Position numbers and translations under genes: made by a program. This document shows positions 23,555 through 38,700 of a stretch of 64,000 nt of DNA, piece after piece. Source of the DNA: Marisa cornuarietis. Taxonomy: Eukaryota > Mollusca > Gastropoda > Architaenioglossa > Ampullariidae. Each line of letters opens with the position of its first letter. The stretch's first letter is position 1. The notes under the pieces were generated by a model. The model was not told the origin of the DNA, did not search any database, and was given only the letters and a program-made list of their open reading frames with translations. Where the stretch lies: contig SMMW01000626.1 of NCBI GenBank assembly GCA_004794655.1, positions 652,501 through 716,500 of the forward strand, written 5' to 3'.

Positions 23555-26500
23555 GCAGCAGTTTATAATTATAATTGTTTTAAAGCATCATTTATATCAG
23601 CATCATTGAGAGCACTAAATGCAGTGGTTAGTGAATTTTTAAAATGTAAATAGTGTAAAGCAAGGAAAGCCAGCAGCGTGCTAGAATTCTGCACTATAGA
23701 ATAATAGGATACTTTATTATTAAGAATAAACTGTTTAATTGACTAGTCTAAATACCCCTCTTATCCAGCCTTGAAATCATTGTTTTAAACCTTATTGTCA
23801 TAATTGCATGGCAAGGACAAGAGGCTTGCTCAGGAACAGGCCACGTTTGTATAGGGTTGACCCTCGTGGCACCAGGTGACTCCGTTGGGCGGAGCAAGAG
23901 GCGGGATTACTAACGGTTAACTCTTCCCACACGAGGGAACAGACTGTTTCAATGTGACTGGCTCGAGATAGCTACACGTTACGTCCCAGTTCTGGCCCAC
24001 AGTTTCACTGGACAGTGTGTGAAGTATAGCGGTATTTACGGTGAAAGCGATAATGAACGCAGAAGTTAGCCAAGAAAACGTACGAAAAAGTGAAATTTAT
24101 TGCTATGTGAAAATTGTCGAAAAATAGTTTCTTAGCATCCGTAGCTGACAGTTATTATGACGTTTGTGTGGAAGCTCAACTCGCAATCTTTGGTGCAGTG
24201 TCCTAACTTTCGCAAACGGAAAGTCGTGATTAACATCAACGACAACAAAAAAGCAGAGGTCTACATGAACGGATTTGAGTTAAACAGCTTCAAGTACTTG
24301 GGAGTTATCCTTTCAAAAGATTGCAGCTGCATTGTAAACATCAGCATCAGGATCGCAACAGGCATTAGCGGAAATTATCAGGCTGGACAGGCGATAGCAA
24401 CATAATCCTGATTGCAATCAACTACAGATTGTACAAGTCCATCGTAGTTCATTCCTGCTGTACAGATTTGATGGGTGGAGTCTGCCATTACAAAAAAAAG
24501 AGAATTAAGGCATTCGAGAACAAGTACCTGGGTACGCTACTACAAATATTCTACATGGAACGAAAATCCAATGACTTTGTAAGGAACTCGTAAGCCCTCA
24601 GGAATCTATTATGGCAACAGTGAAGCGGCGTACGCCGCTGGTCTTGTTCTGCCAGGCGGCCCGACACACCACCCTTAGACCATCCTTCAAGTACCTTGGA
24701 GGGTTTCGACGCCGAGGTAAGCAGAGGAAGATGACTGGTCGTTTTATGTTGAAGATGCTCCCCGCCATTCAAGATAGGTCTAAGTGGCCATTGTGTCTAT
24801 AAAATTGCTTACCCCGACGACAATCTTTTTTTTTTTTTTAGTTTGTTGAGAGTAGCACCGCTCTGATACTTACTTTTTGCATCGCAGCTCACAATGTTTA
24901 GGGCGGCAATTTACCTCCGACTCAGGCCTTGAAGATGTCTGCAATGTTTAGGTCTCTCAGGGTTTACGAGTCAAAGCAAATAAGGAAGTTAAGTGGCGTT
25001 TTAAAAATCTTCAGTTTCAGTTATATATTTATTAAGACAAGGTCATTGTCGCTGCTCATATCTGCGACTGGCTCTGAGCTTGTATTGTCGAAATAAGAGT
25101 GTAAATATCTTAGTACTAGGAAGTAGTTGATTTGATTACAAATCAAACCGTCTGGAGAGAGCTACTTTGCCTTCTTTGATTCCTTGTGAGGGTGAAGAAA
25201 GCATGCTAACGTGAGTCTGTAACTCTGCAAACTCGAGGAGTCTGAGGCCTCTGTCACTTGTGCCTTTTTAAACAAATTTTCTTACTGTCCCTGCCCCCTG
25301 TTGGTCAGAGTCTTGGCCGATCTGTGGGTTTGAATCACCGAGTACTACATTCTTGAAAGCTGCCTTTATGATATTCTCCAGATGATCATAAAACGTGTCC
25401 GTTTTGTGATCTTCATGCGTAAAAGTCGGAACGTAGGCTTGGACAATGGTAACACTGTAAGCCATGGCAATATAGTCAAAAGACCCACAACTGGTATTCC
25501 ATCTTACTGTTATTAACTTTAACGTTTATCAAGCCAGATTCTCAAATTTGCTCAGCTTTTCTTTACCGCATTCTGGTTTAAAACTGCATGGCACGATTCC
25601 CAGATCTTTGGTGCAAGTTTTTTGGTGACCGCACTTAGAAGACTGTAGGTTAACTCTCGGGTCGGATTAGCCTTTGACGTCCTGAGAAACTGGACCTAAT
25701 AGCTGTGGTTTAGACTTGATTGTAAATAAACAATTCTTTTGTAGCATGAAACTGTAGGTGAAACGGTTAAAGTCCATCCAAACTGAAGTTGGGTTAAATA
25801 ATGTAAATTGACAAAGAACGCTACAATTGATAAATAAATGCCTGTTAGCAACCAGGGTTGGTCCAGATGATAGATAATTTGTTTAAAGACGGTATGTTTG
25901 TCAATAAATACTTGTATTTCATCAGACATACAGTTTTCTGATTCTGTGTGCAGGTTTGAAGGTGGTTGGGGGAACAGAGGGAGAAACAGGCAAGCTTGGA
26001 GCTTTTATCACAAAGGTGAAAAAGGGGAGCATCGCCGACACTGTGGGGCATCTGCGTCCTGGTACGAGAAATTTGTAAATAATATTAATAAAGATAATTT
26101 ACATATTGCACATCCAACACACACACAATGCGCTTTAACGAAGTGAGCTTATCTGACAGTATTTGCCATGTTCAAGCTGTGACTCAATGCATGAGATAAT
26201 TTGGAAAAAATATCCAGGTATTGTGCAGCTTTTCTTCCAGTTGTGACTTCGGCAAATAACACTTCTAAGTTCCAAGTGGGAGAGCATGGTGATGATCGAC
26301 AGAATGTTTGATGAAAATATTTACAGTTCGTGATAGAGATCTGTAGAGAGCAGCATAATTCACACAAAAAAAAAAGAAATGAATTTGGCACAAAATTGTT
26401 CTTGAATGAATCTTTATTGTGGCAACATAATCACAGATGGTGTAGCTGATAACGAAATCTTTTTTTACGTATGACATTTATAGGCTGCAGGTAAAATTAA

Positions 26501-26689
26501 GTCAGTATTTTTGAAAAAGTAATCTATGAAGTAAATCTTAGTGATGGCTGCCACTTTCTTTGCAGTCACACAATGCAGACACTTATACATGCACACAGTA
26601 TGTACACTTATATAATAAAGGAAAAAAATTCCTCTCCTTGCGCCAGGCATGCGCGCATACTCCATCCCCCAAACATATTAAATATATGA

Positions 26690-26748
<59 letters not shown>

Positions 26749-29700
26749 ATATATATATATATATCACCTACACATTTCAGTTTCCCCACTAACTGTATGC
26801 ATAGACATACCCAAACACACATGCAAACACGCACTCATGCATGCAGGGACGCACACTCATATAGTTGCACTACACACATTGCCCACAGAGGTCAAGAAGA
26901 CATTCAGTCATGAATCGTTCCACAGGCTACTGCTTTAGCATCAAAATTGTTTTTCATGCGGGTTGTTTCCAGCCTGGATATGATGTCTTATGATGGGGAT
27001 ATAATGACCCCAGAGAGCATGCGACAATATAAGCTTTTGGCTGGGTGTGTTCTTCGGCCACAATCTTACCTATTCTGCAAAACTTTGCTGCGCGTAGATC
27101 ATGCCTGCAGAGAGCAGCTCAAAGCCAATAGTTCTGCTAGTCGCCGCGCACATTGTAGTGTCACTCCACCACGCAACCAGATGATCCACAGGGTGGTATT
27201 CAGACTCATCATTGTTCGTGGTGACACTACGACCGTGGTGTTGTCAGCAAAACGTCACTATCCGAACGCATTCGTTGAAAGAGACATAGTTGTTGTAAAG
27301 AGATAGTACGCAAAGGGAGAGAGGACACAGCCTTGTGCTCCTGCGCTGAGAACCAGGATGTTGGATATGCGATTATCGACTCTTCTGGGTTGGTACAGAA
27401 GGAATTCAATGATCTAGAAGCAGGCTGACTGGGAGAGACCCAAGGCCGAGAGCTTATCAAAGAGTTTCTGCGGGATGGTGGTGTTAAAAGCGGGGCTACA
27501 ATTTACAAAAAGTAGGCGTTCGTTGGAGCCAGGGGATTCAAGGTGCCGTAGGATGAAGTAAAGAGAGGTGGAGAAGCAGCATCGTCTACCGTACAACTGG
27601 CCTGATAGTCGAAATGGCGCTGGTCCAGTTTGCCACTTGTGGTCCACAGATCATTATGAGAACTAGACTTTCCATGAATCTTATCACGACAGATGCAACT
27701 GCCACAGGTCTGTAGATGTTTTGTCATGTCACTACGTCCTTCTTGGGGACGGGGACGATGACTGATGGTTTGAAAAGGCGGGAACAACAGTAAACATTAT
27801 CAAGGAATGTATTGAAGATATATGTGAAGACAAACGAGAGCTTGTTGGCTTAGTACCTAAGTGTGGGAGCAGAGACGCCGTCATTGCCTTCTCCTTTACT
27901 GCTGTTCTGTTACCTGAATAAGTTGCACATCTCGTGCTCTCAACAACAAACGGCCAATCAACCGTAGAACTCATTCAGCCTCCGATAGAGGTGAGAGTCC
28001 GCATCAATGAGCAGTATCGTCTTTTTGTAGGTTTTCAGCCGTGTCACTCAGCTCGGGATTTGATAAACTTAAAGTTAGACTCAAGTTTGCTCTTGAAATA
28101 CCACTTAGCTTTGCGCACGGCTTTCTGTAGATCGCACTGATCCCGTCTGACCACATGTCATCGCCTGATCCGTATTTGTCGTTATTCGGCCGTTTACTTT
28201 TCTGAGACTGACGTTGAACCACTGCTCATCGTTTGTCCAGTACTTGGTGTGGTGTGATGCAATGCATAGCTCCTCACAGAAAGACTTGGCGACGCCCATC
28301 AGCTCATGAATGTCGAAACAGATTTCTACACAGGACAACAAAATGTTGTCCCCAAAGACTGGTATGGATGTTTCACATGATTCAGATCCGGGTAAAAATT
28401 GCCACTAGGTGAGAAGCGAACACCCACAGCAGTCAGACCCTCAGAGATGATTATTAATTAAGGATATGGTACTTTTAGCAGAATGGGGGTTGTTATAAAC
28501 AATATATACTTTGACTCTGATGAAGGCGATGAAGTTGTGGAATGGAATGGGAGATCATGGCAAGGAGCTACGTTTGAAGAAGTCTACGATATTATTCTGG
28601 AGTCCAAACAAGAGCCTCAAGTGGAGCTCATCGTGCATCGCAATGTAAAGTGAGTCACCACCATGGTTTTCACTTTCTTGTGTACAAATAACTGCAAGTG
28701 GTTGTACTTTAAATCGGAAAAATAATTATTTGCGATCCTTTAAGGGGTTTTCTCCATGGTGATATGATTTGGACTGTTCTTGTGTAAATAACCAGTAATT
28801 TATCTTGAGCTCCCTTTTACTGTGCGGTTACTCTATTCGTTTAATAATAACATTCTGTGTGTCACTTTTATATGACGCCTACAAGTAATCTTCACATTTA
28901 CCTTCTTTTTTTTTTTGCTCTTTAAAATTCTGTTCAAGAGCATGAGTATTTGTACGACTGCCTATTGTCTGCGTAATCGTTCACATATTTATGACTCATT
29001 AATGTATTATTTGTTAATGAGTATGACGTGCATTTTTATTGACTTGAAAACAAAATTTAGTGGTTTCCTAATATTTTCGAAGGACCGGAGAGATGCCTCC
29101 GGGAGTTCAGACTGCCTTTACGGATCATGCCCGAGGTGAGTAGAAGAAAAGTAATGTCGCGGGAAGTAGGTAGCACAGTAAATGGGCGCTAGTGCATAAT
29201 GATTTCCATGCTTCAACCCTTGCTTCATGCCTGCGTCTTTATCAGAATTCAACACCTATCTTCTCTAATACAGAGAATTTTGTTATAAATTTTGTTTATA
29301 CTACGCTTTCGATTTAGACTAGTTTCGGTAATTTTTTTTGCAGCTGTGTGTGTGCGTGCGTGCGTGCGTGCGTGCGTGCGTGTGTGTGTGTGAGAGAGAC
29401 AATGTCTCACGGTGCACTCGCAAACACGACTACTTTCCCTCAACCCAAAACAAAACCATACAAACTAGTTACAACATGTATTCCAATTAGTTTCCAATTT
29501 ACAGCAAAACTTACTACAATCTAAATTTAGTACTTTTCATTAATTAAACTTTCCCTAACTTCTAGTTCTTATAGTCTGTTGAGTAAACTCCGCAGGCGGC
29601 CTAACTTATAAAAGTTTGTTGTGCTCGAAAGTGTCAATAGCAGCAAGGTTGTTTAATGAATTTTCCTTAACGAGCATGTGTGAAACAGACATTAGTCAGC

Positions 29701-32700
29701 ATGCTAACTAATAGAAAAAATACACACTCTACCGATGGGACCAAACTGGAACACTGACAACTACATGTGATAAGATTACACAATGAAGGAGTGTGCGAAG
29801 GTGAACACCAGGAAAGAGTTTTGTTTTGGTTATTTATTTGTGCCTTTTAGTTGCCACGCTTTCTCAGTCTTATTCTTTAAGTGATATTTCAGATTATGGA
29901 CTGCGGGATGCGATTCCTGACCATCGTAACCAAGCCAGTTTAAGCATGGCATTGACAGATACGCCAAGTCCTAAGCACTCGCGCAATCGTCCTCACACGC
30001 CTCAAGTGTCAGGCAAAATACAGGTGAGTGCCTGATGTCCACTGTATTTTTTTCTTGCCTTATTCAGTTAAGTAGCAATTTTATGTAACAGCTCTTTCGT
30101 CATAGAGGAATTTTTAATCACATTGCGATTTATGTATGAGATCGGGATGATAGGGTATCGCTACATTCAGCTTGTTCAGAAGTGATTGAAAGAGCTTACT
30201 CAAGTTACCAGCGTCGCTTAATGGTGCAAGTGTCGCGTCTCTTCCTTACCCACGTAATATGCGGGGTTTAACTTTTCTTAAAATGTGAAAGGACTGCGAG
30301 AAACAAGCGTGAGATCAGGTCTTCTCTTGAAATACGATTTCAGGCGCAAACAGAGGTGGGAGAAAATGGGCTTTATGTCTGTTTGTCACTAACACATCAG
30401 CTGTTTTTCCGTTTTGGTGAAAGCGGCAAAAATTGAGATCTAATAATGTCTTACACACCTCTGAGATACTTAGTTGTTATATACACATTACTTAATTAGT
30501 CTTTTCGTACCTAGATGCTACATAAGGCATTCACTCTATATCAACATTTTTGTCTGTCAGCAGCAAGTTTAGTTATATTGTTCGAGGTAAAATTCTGGTC
30601 CTTTAGTTCAACTCCAGTTACATAGTTTGGCTCTCCTCTGCCACTGTTTGTTGGATTATCTATAGTCTCACTTTCCATAACAGTATATGTTTAAAGGAAC
30701 GAACTGATAGTCTATCGCCAAACCTTCTGCGACCTTTAGGACCGGTGAACCACTCTTTCTTTGATCAGCTTGTGCTCCCGGCGGCATCGTTCTAAGAATT
30801 ATCGAGACTTCAAAGACCCTTGACCATGGCAATGTGGTGATCCAACAGGAGGTATATACATAGTGTTCCTTTCAATATCCATCACACAGTAAAAAAGCAA
30901 ACCATCACAAATGTGGTTCGGGTTTTTAATAAAAATGTAAATCGATATCGAGCACGTGAACTTTAGATCTGCAGCGCGCAAAGACAGCTTGTCAAAACGA
31001 TTTTTTTCAAAATGTTTCAATTCCTTTGGTGTAAAATAAGTATAAAATGATACTACTACTACTACTAAAATAATATCTCAGTTAAAGGTCAACTCATTGA
31101 ACATGATCACGAACTAGTCACGAAGATATAGAAGGAAGAACAATGCGAACACCCCTGCGTTCCGGCAGTAAAGGGCGATCACTGCAGATTTAACACTAAC
31201 GACTCTAGAGAATAAGGGTTAGTGACATTAGAATAATGCTGTGAAGATATTGAGAACTCTTGAGAATATTAAGAGATGTTTTCATGTGAAATTGTAAAAA
31301 TGTAACCGTCACTTCAGCTTATTCACAGCAGCTCAAGGTCGCTGCCTAAGCGAGTGAAACATAGCGGAGTGGAATCCAGCCAATAGATCTAAACAGTTCC
31401 CACTTCAAAATACCATTATTTACAATTCAGCTGCAAAAAAGAAGAGGAGATAAAACCCAGCACAATCACATGAAAACACATTTATCCAAATCGAAGCATG
31501 ATCACAACACAGAAACAAAAATCAAGGAGAGCCGAGCCACTCAACCTGTAATGCGAAGGGACAGAACTCTCGGTCTAATAATACTTATAAAGCGTGGTAG
31601 TCAGCCCTGTGCGTTTGAACAAAAGGGCAGAACGACTAATCAATACAAATTACAGTTTGAAAACCAAAAGGAGAGGAAAGAGGTAGGGAAAGTTGTGAGA
31701 AAAAGGGGAGATCAACTGATACTGGAGGTATTGACAGTCATAGGAGAGGAAGGGGGTTGTGGGACTGGTACACACGGACCCGTAGCTGTAAATGATGTCC
31801 GACATCAGTCTGTGCGGGTTTTAAAATATAAAATTGTGAAGTTTGGTATGACAAGACATCCTGTCAAGATTTGCAGTGTGCTTTTCCAGATTTGCCTGTC
31901 TTCAAAATTCTTCGCCAGAATCGTTCCTACTTTTAGCCTTTTACTAGTAGCAACGCAAATAGCAATATTTTATCAACTACTGCTGTCACTGTAAAAAATA
32001 TTCAGTCTTTTGGCAAAAATGACACGAATCATACTTAGAAAATACTTGAGATTAAATTTACTCAGCTCTTTAAGCAGCACTATTCCTATTGGCAAACAAG
32101 TCCCATGTTTGACATTGCTTGTTAACGCAACTGCTTCGTATGTTGCAGTGCTAGCATTATTTTGTGTCAGTAATTATTTTTCTGACTAAAAATGTGTGCT
32201 GATATATGATTTCTGGACACTATTCGAGCTAAGCGATGAAATTAAACGTATATGGCGCGAGTGTCAGGTCGAAAGGTTGAACTTGTAGAACGATGAAGTG
32301 TTTTGACTTGGCATTCAGTAGCATGGACCAACCATTTTTAAATTTCGCACCTAGATAAATGAAACCTATGTGAATAGAAAGAGTGTTCTGTGACAATTGA
32401 AAATCACTTCACAGTTTCAGAATCGATTCAGAATTGAATTTTTATACACTTTTACCATTTTCGTGAATATTTCATTTTTGTATATTTATTAAATCTTAGG
32501 CGCGCATAAATTTAACAACTGATAAAAAAATTTACCTACTAAATAAATAAAACAATATTTACAAATAAAACATTTTAAATCATAAAGCAGTGTTTTCCTA
32601 CAGAAAAGAACAAGTGATAATTCAAATTCTATTTGCAATCGCAAATGTAATTAGCAAAGCCACAGTGAAAAATATTTCAGGCAAAATATTTATAGGCTGT

Positions 32701-35700
32701 TAAAAACGAATTTTCTGATATCAGGAAAATTCTACAGCAATACGGAACATATAATGACGTTTATCTGAGAGCAATATCTTAAGTAAAATACTTTAATCGT
32801 GCGAAATGGGAGTACTTTTCATGTATCAATGGAGACCCTTACAAACTTTCCGTTATTTAAGACGGTTGCGAGCACCAGTTACCGAGTTCTTATTCTACCG
32901 CTCTTGGCTAAACCAACACGTGGTGCGAAAATCAAGAAAAGGGTGGTCAAACAAATATTCGTTAGATTAAGCAAAGCCTAGTGATCGCGACCTATTTTAT
33001 TATCTATGGATAATAACTATTATTTTCCAGTGGTGAGTGCGTGAAGTCACTTTTCAGTTTCAAGTAGATGACGAAATGCTAACGCCTATAAATCATTCAT
33101 TCTATGAAGTACGTCTAGGAGTGTCAGCTTAACTTCTCAACTTTATTGATCACAAGGGTAATTAAAAATATTTGCATGCTTTTAATTTCATTATACCAAT
33201 TTTATAACTGAAAAGCTTGACAGGGGCACTCAGATGAGACTGCGAGATCTCGCACGCCCTGATTTCTGATCGGTCAAAGACTATAGAACTGTCTGGGTTT
33301 GTGCGACTAATTTATAGTCGTCTGTGATCGATAGTTTCCGTAAACTGTAGGAGTATGCTATCAGTTGTTTAAAATAAAACACTAAGATCAACAAATGGTT
33401 AGATGTTGCCAGTTATTAAGCATACATTAAAGGTTACAACGGATATGTGGGAGAGAAGTTACAACGCTTTTTTATCCAAAAACATTGTTCCTAACATTTC
33501 ACTTACTTTTATTTGAATAATTTCGCTCCGTTTGGACACACAGTTGTAATGTAATCACAGCTAAATATCTCCACGCTCACGACTGGTCCCTTTTCTTTAA
33601 TAGAACCAGCCCATTTAGTGCTCTCATGTGTAATTTGAGCCTAGTATTTTCAGTATGAGTGGGATCCATATGGGTGGTAACTCTTGGCAAAACTACGAGG
33701 TTGTGGTTTTTATTGGTCCGTGCTGCATTCAGGTGTTGAAACTTGTGTCAGAAATACCGTGTGCGCATCAGCAGAGTGTGCTATTGCTGTGAGTTTTTCA
33801 ATGATGTAATAAATAAGACCGTTCATAAATCGTTGGAAGTCTTGATGCAAAGGCTCTGCTGTCGATAGTGCTTATCATTGTAAAGCCTTTGCATCAAGTA
33901 TGTATTTGATGTTTGATTTTATGCTTGAGTATTATGAGTATTTAAATATTTTTTCAAAGCCATCACAAGAAAGAAATCTAAATTAAAAGCATTATAATGT
34001 GTATATAAATAATTCTTGTTTGAAACTGCTGCAAGATGGAACATCAAATTTAAAAAAAAGAAGCTTACGATCGGAGAATAAATCTCTCAGAGATAAATAA
34101 CTAGAGAACAGGTTGACAAAAATTAACATGCTCACCATAACAGAAAGAATACAAAGCACGAATTCAACTAACAATTTTATTTGTTAACATTGTAGCAACT
34201 TCACACACTGATAGTACAATATTGTTGAATATTAAACATACTTTTACTGATTACTATTTTCTTATCAAACTTGACAGTTTACAACAGTGTTCAGTGTTGC
34301 AGTCATAATAAATCAGACTTTTCTTAATCAAGTAAAATATTATCCAAAATGTGACCTTAACACACCGTAGCACTCCTTGTATTATTACATGGTTATCGGC
34401 TTGAAACGTGTTTTTCCTTCTTTGTGAATGTACCGATTTCTTTTAAAGGACTAAAAGGTGCATTTTTTATAATTATTATTCTAAAGAAAGAAAATCATCA
34501 CATTATGTTTGTTTACCAATTACCTAATTAACGTATAGTTCCAGCTGTCTTACTGGCAGAGGCCTTGGCCAACGTAAAATTATCCATGTACAATCCTTAC
34601 ACCTAGGATTTGACTCCTTTCTGTGCATGGGATGTTTGTAGGCGTGTATCTCGAGAACAAGATGGGAGTATCCGCCTAGATTTGGGGAAATATATTGTAT
34701 CTTGCACTGAGCATTACAAAATCTTTAAAATGAAAATTGTACCTCTCAGTCCTTTAATATTTGTTGTAACCATTGCACTATGAAATGGTATGTAGATATT
34801 AACAATAGACAAAGGTAAGCATACTGCTATAATCTGTCCAAAAAAATAACGATTAAAACTTAACATAAAGGGCCTATCTCACTCGTCTGCCCGGGACCTG
34901 TGCCAGCTTTCTGCGGCCCTAGGTATTCACGACAGATGTCGATGTTAAGGCCGGCATGTGAAAGCTTTCAAGATGGTCAATGTGTAGAGCGATTGGGGCA
35001 GGTACTCAAAACTGGATCCACAGAAGGAAAAAGCGGTGTCCAGATGTGTTTTGACCGATGTAAAACTCAAACAGGATGTCCACATAAGCAAAACAGACCA
35101 ATTGGATAGTAAATGAAAACTTAAAAGTAATTTAATATGCTGTGAAAATTTTTTGTGCAAACTAGTCAATCGTTCACGTTTCGCATTTTTTTCAGAAACA
35201 TGTCAGTTTCATTTATTGACCATTGATTGTTCTAGATAAAACTATGGTATGACGTACAGAGCTATCAGCTCATCGTTACCATCATCAACGCTATCAAGCT
35301 GCCCCTAACGGACAGTGGCAAGTTCCGTAATCCCTACTGCAAACTGTACCTTCTGCCAGATCGCAGGTATTCTGAACATTCTAGAAATCATTAAAAAGTC
35401 GTATCAGGAGACTGTACCGTAGCTTATTAAAAAGTCTGGAAATGTGTGTCTATCATAGTTGTGTATTTCTTTTAAAATAATTAAAATCATTTTTAGCTTT
35501 AGACAGTTAGTTGTAAACGTTTAAACTCTTCTGATATATTGTAACTGCGGTCTTTTTGTCTGTTCAGTACTCTTTCTAAGGATCAATTGTATGTTGGTTT
35601 TTACATGCTGATTTACTTTGTTAATTCAATTTTGAATCTCCCTCGTCAGAACGATGAAGCAAATGACACTATATATATATATATAAGAGAGAGAGAGAGA

Positions 35701-38700
35701 GAGAACTTGAACTTAATCTCGATCTCGATCTCGATCTCTTAATTGACATTTGGCCTTTACTGCCAGTATCAAAAGGTGAGCCTCGTTTCCTTACTTTCAC
35801 ACATACGTACTCTGTCATTCACCTGTACTCGTGAACATTCATAAATATATCTACTCACTTAAAAAAATCCATTACATGCGGGTTTTAAACGTATTTCACA
35901 AGGTGCAACAGTTATTCTGCTTCATAATACAGCGCTGTTATAGGCGACATATGTTTTCTAACTCAGTAATTGCCTTAACTCTTCTTAAACTAAGACGCAT
36001 GTAAAAGAACCAAGGAAATTGCTCGGCATTGCCGGCATTTTTGCGTCAGCCTTTAAATAAGTTCTTTTTCGCTGTATGGTCCTAGGACGGATATCAATCA
36101 TCACTGTACGTAGGCAGCGAAACAAAAGGTGGGTTTCGTCCTCAGTGGATCTTACACAAAACGGGCAGTCGTTTATAGTACGAGTAATCTGGTTGTTTTA
36201 AATAAAGTTGTTCTTGTGAATATTAATGTCAGTAAATCGAAAACGAACCAAGGCATCCTTAAAGCATTTTACATTTACACGTTCGAAATACAGTTCTGGT
36301 GTGAGGACATTTTTTATAGACACAAGTAGAAAAGGTCACTGTGCCTCAAAGATCAATCTATTCTTGCTGACCAATATCAGTCACTCTTTGTTTCATGGCT
36401 AACAAAAACATTTAATGATTAATTACGCCCTGGCTTACATGGTTGAAACCCATACGCCCCAGGACTACTCGAACGTTTGTCACCCAGTTCATTTTACCTG
36501 GAGCATCTAAGCTGTACAGCAGCATGTATGCTTGTTAGAATATACCGTCTATGTTCATCAGCGTAAGGCGGTGCCAAAACATAACAGTTTTTATGCAGCA
36601 ATTAACCAAAAGCGGGTAGCGCCCGAGTTCTCCATACACCATATCTGACGGCGAGAAGCTGCCCTCTTACAGCTGAGCTATCGTCTTGCATTAACCCTCA
36701 TATTTCAGCAGCATATAAAGGAACAGGTTAAATAATTGTGTCAAATAATGTAAACAAAGTTTTTCTTGTCATATTATCAATTGTTTCAATGCTTTTACTG
36801 TATTCACTGTAGCTTTCCATTTAATTGTTAACTGTTTCGCTCCCTTAAAGGAACTCATTGTTGTAGCGAAGTTACATCCTAAATACACGTGGTTATTAAT
36901 AATCTCCAGCAGTTACTCCCCAATAGACCATTTCCCCTTCGTCCTAAGAAACTACCCTTTCTTAAAAAAGAAACTCATCACTTCAGTTTTATCACAGTTA
37001 ATTTCTAGTGCAAGCTGCTGGCATGGCGTAACAAGGCAATTTATCTGTCTTTAAAGTACCGTCAGTATACGTGATAATAGAACTAAATCCTTCGCAAACA
37101 TGAGAATAAGCAATTGTACCAGATCTGGATACCGCTGAACACCGTGTTTGCCGCAGGCAGATATTTTCTCAGCTATTTCATTCATAATAAGTGAAGGGCC
37201 TCGAGGACACTGAAAGAAATCAGTGAGTTCGCTATTCGCCCGAGTGCATGCTTTCAAGGAATCAGATATTGACATTATTGCTTTAATAAGTCGGCGAGAT
37301 GTTCCAAAATTAGAGCTGTCATCAACGTTGCGTGCCGGACAGTCATAAGCTCTTTTCAAGTCCACAAAACAAGCATTAGAAGGGAGATACCTCTGCAGCT
37401 ACTGGGACACTCGCGATCGTTTTTCTCATTAATGGCCACAATTATAGCTTCCTTCCACATAGCCGGACATTGCCCGCTGGCAAAAATTGAATTAAAATGT
37501 TTAGTTAACAAGCTGTTTCTTGGGTGACTTCGGCATTTCTGCTAGCACGTTATCTGTGCCACACGCCTTACCGGACTTAAGTTTTCGTATTGCTGTATGT
37601 ACCTCGCTCTCGCTAATGATCTCGTCAAGTTATTCTATTCACGGCACATTAACAAAACCTGTAAAATTCACTTCAGAAGTATGAGAGTTATCAGTAGGAA
37701 AAACGTCTTTAAAGTGATTCATCCATTTATCTTTTGTAATAATTTCACCAGGTAGGTGTCTGTCACTTTTACTCAGACTTGATTTTATTTCTTTTCAAAA
37801 CAGTTTTGGATTATTGATTTGCTTTGTCAAACTTAGCTTTTACCATCTTATACCTCCTCTTTTTCTCTTTCGCTAGCTTTCGATACTGTCGTCTTGTCTG
37901 CATGAATTGGAAACAATTTTGGTCAGAGGATTAACGTCTGTACCTATGTAAACAAGATTTAGAGAACTTCTTTGTCTGCGCGTACTCTTGATCCAACCAG
38001 TAGGCTTGCTTTCTGCGGTTGCCCTTGAAAACCTTTTTTCTCATACACGTCGCTGCTGACTGTAGGAAGTTTACGAACAGACCAATCGCTTCTTTTTACA
38101 TCTTGTTCTATTTCCGAGGACGCACGCGCAAGTTTATCTCGGGCAACTTCCGTGTTTAGTGCTGCTAAAATGATAACTTACTTTGTCGCAATCCCACACT
38201 ACGTTTTCGGCTTATTTTCAATTTTCACGTGGGTTCTCTTGGTTTGTTTGTGTCGTAAATGCCGTTAGGGACACTGGGAAATGGTATGTCTCTACACTGT
38301 TCTTGACTTTTAGAGTTAAAAATATCTCTTCCTTGCACAGTTCATTGGTTGCACAGAAGTCATCTAAAATACTGGACCCTGCCTGCGAACCACATGTAGC
38401 ACAACTCTCAGCATTAAAGAATCTACATCCATTTAGTATAGAAGGATTAAATAACTGACATAAATCGATTAGTTTTCTACCAAACGTATTAAAAACAGTA
38501 TCATCTGATGTTCTTTCGTAACTTACTTCTTCATATTCAAAGAGTTCATACCCTACCGACACATTACTGTTTGACAAACCAGTTCGTGCATTCAGATATC
38601 CGCATAAGATGAGGTAAAAGTCTTCTTTCATTTCCCACAAATCCGTTAAACAGTTTTCTAGGATACTGATACTATCCCTGCCCTCAGTTGTTTTATTGCA

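Larger units (their letters stand above)
22670..25953 (+). other. Rim intron 5
   Basis: Holds a (GAT)n run with a SINE-like tail (23455-23553), a GC-richer unassigned stretch (23815-24060), LINE pieces on the + strand (24150-24800) and - strand (25200-25500), and a short repeat at 24890-24980 shared with 41783-41870. Confidence 0.75.
26062..28525 (+). other. Rim intron 6
   Basis: Contains a (CA)n/(TA)n microsatellite and a - strand LINE reverse-transcriptase relic (27000-28450), which fills most of the second half. Confidence 0.8.
30024..35235 (+). other. Rim intron 9
   Basis: Mostly AT-rich sequence. A 174-codon + strand open frame (31470-31994) has no recognisable family. A perfect-stem hairpin lies at 33841-33898. 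A GC-richer stretch at 34880-35100 is unassigned. No LINE or transposase coding was seen. Confidence 0.75.

Noticed and set aside
25898..26146. 82-codon + strand frame over Rim exon 6
   Set aside because: Wrong frame of the PDZ core exon.
28645..28650. Inner gtaaag donor in exon 7
   Set aside because: It gives phase 0, which does not join exon 8 or 9; gtgagt five bases later does.
29826..30035. Earlier acceptors (29850, 29867) for exon 9
   Set aside because: With exon 8 ending in phase 1, only the acceptor at 29892 keeps the frame and gives DYGLRD.
34880..35110. GC-richer stretch with a 69-codon Cys-containing frame as a possible exon before C2A
   Set aside because: No matching splice sites in phase with exons 9 and 10, which join directly in phase 0.
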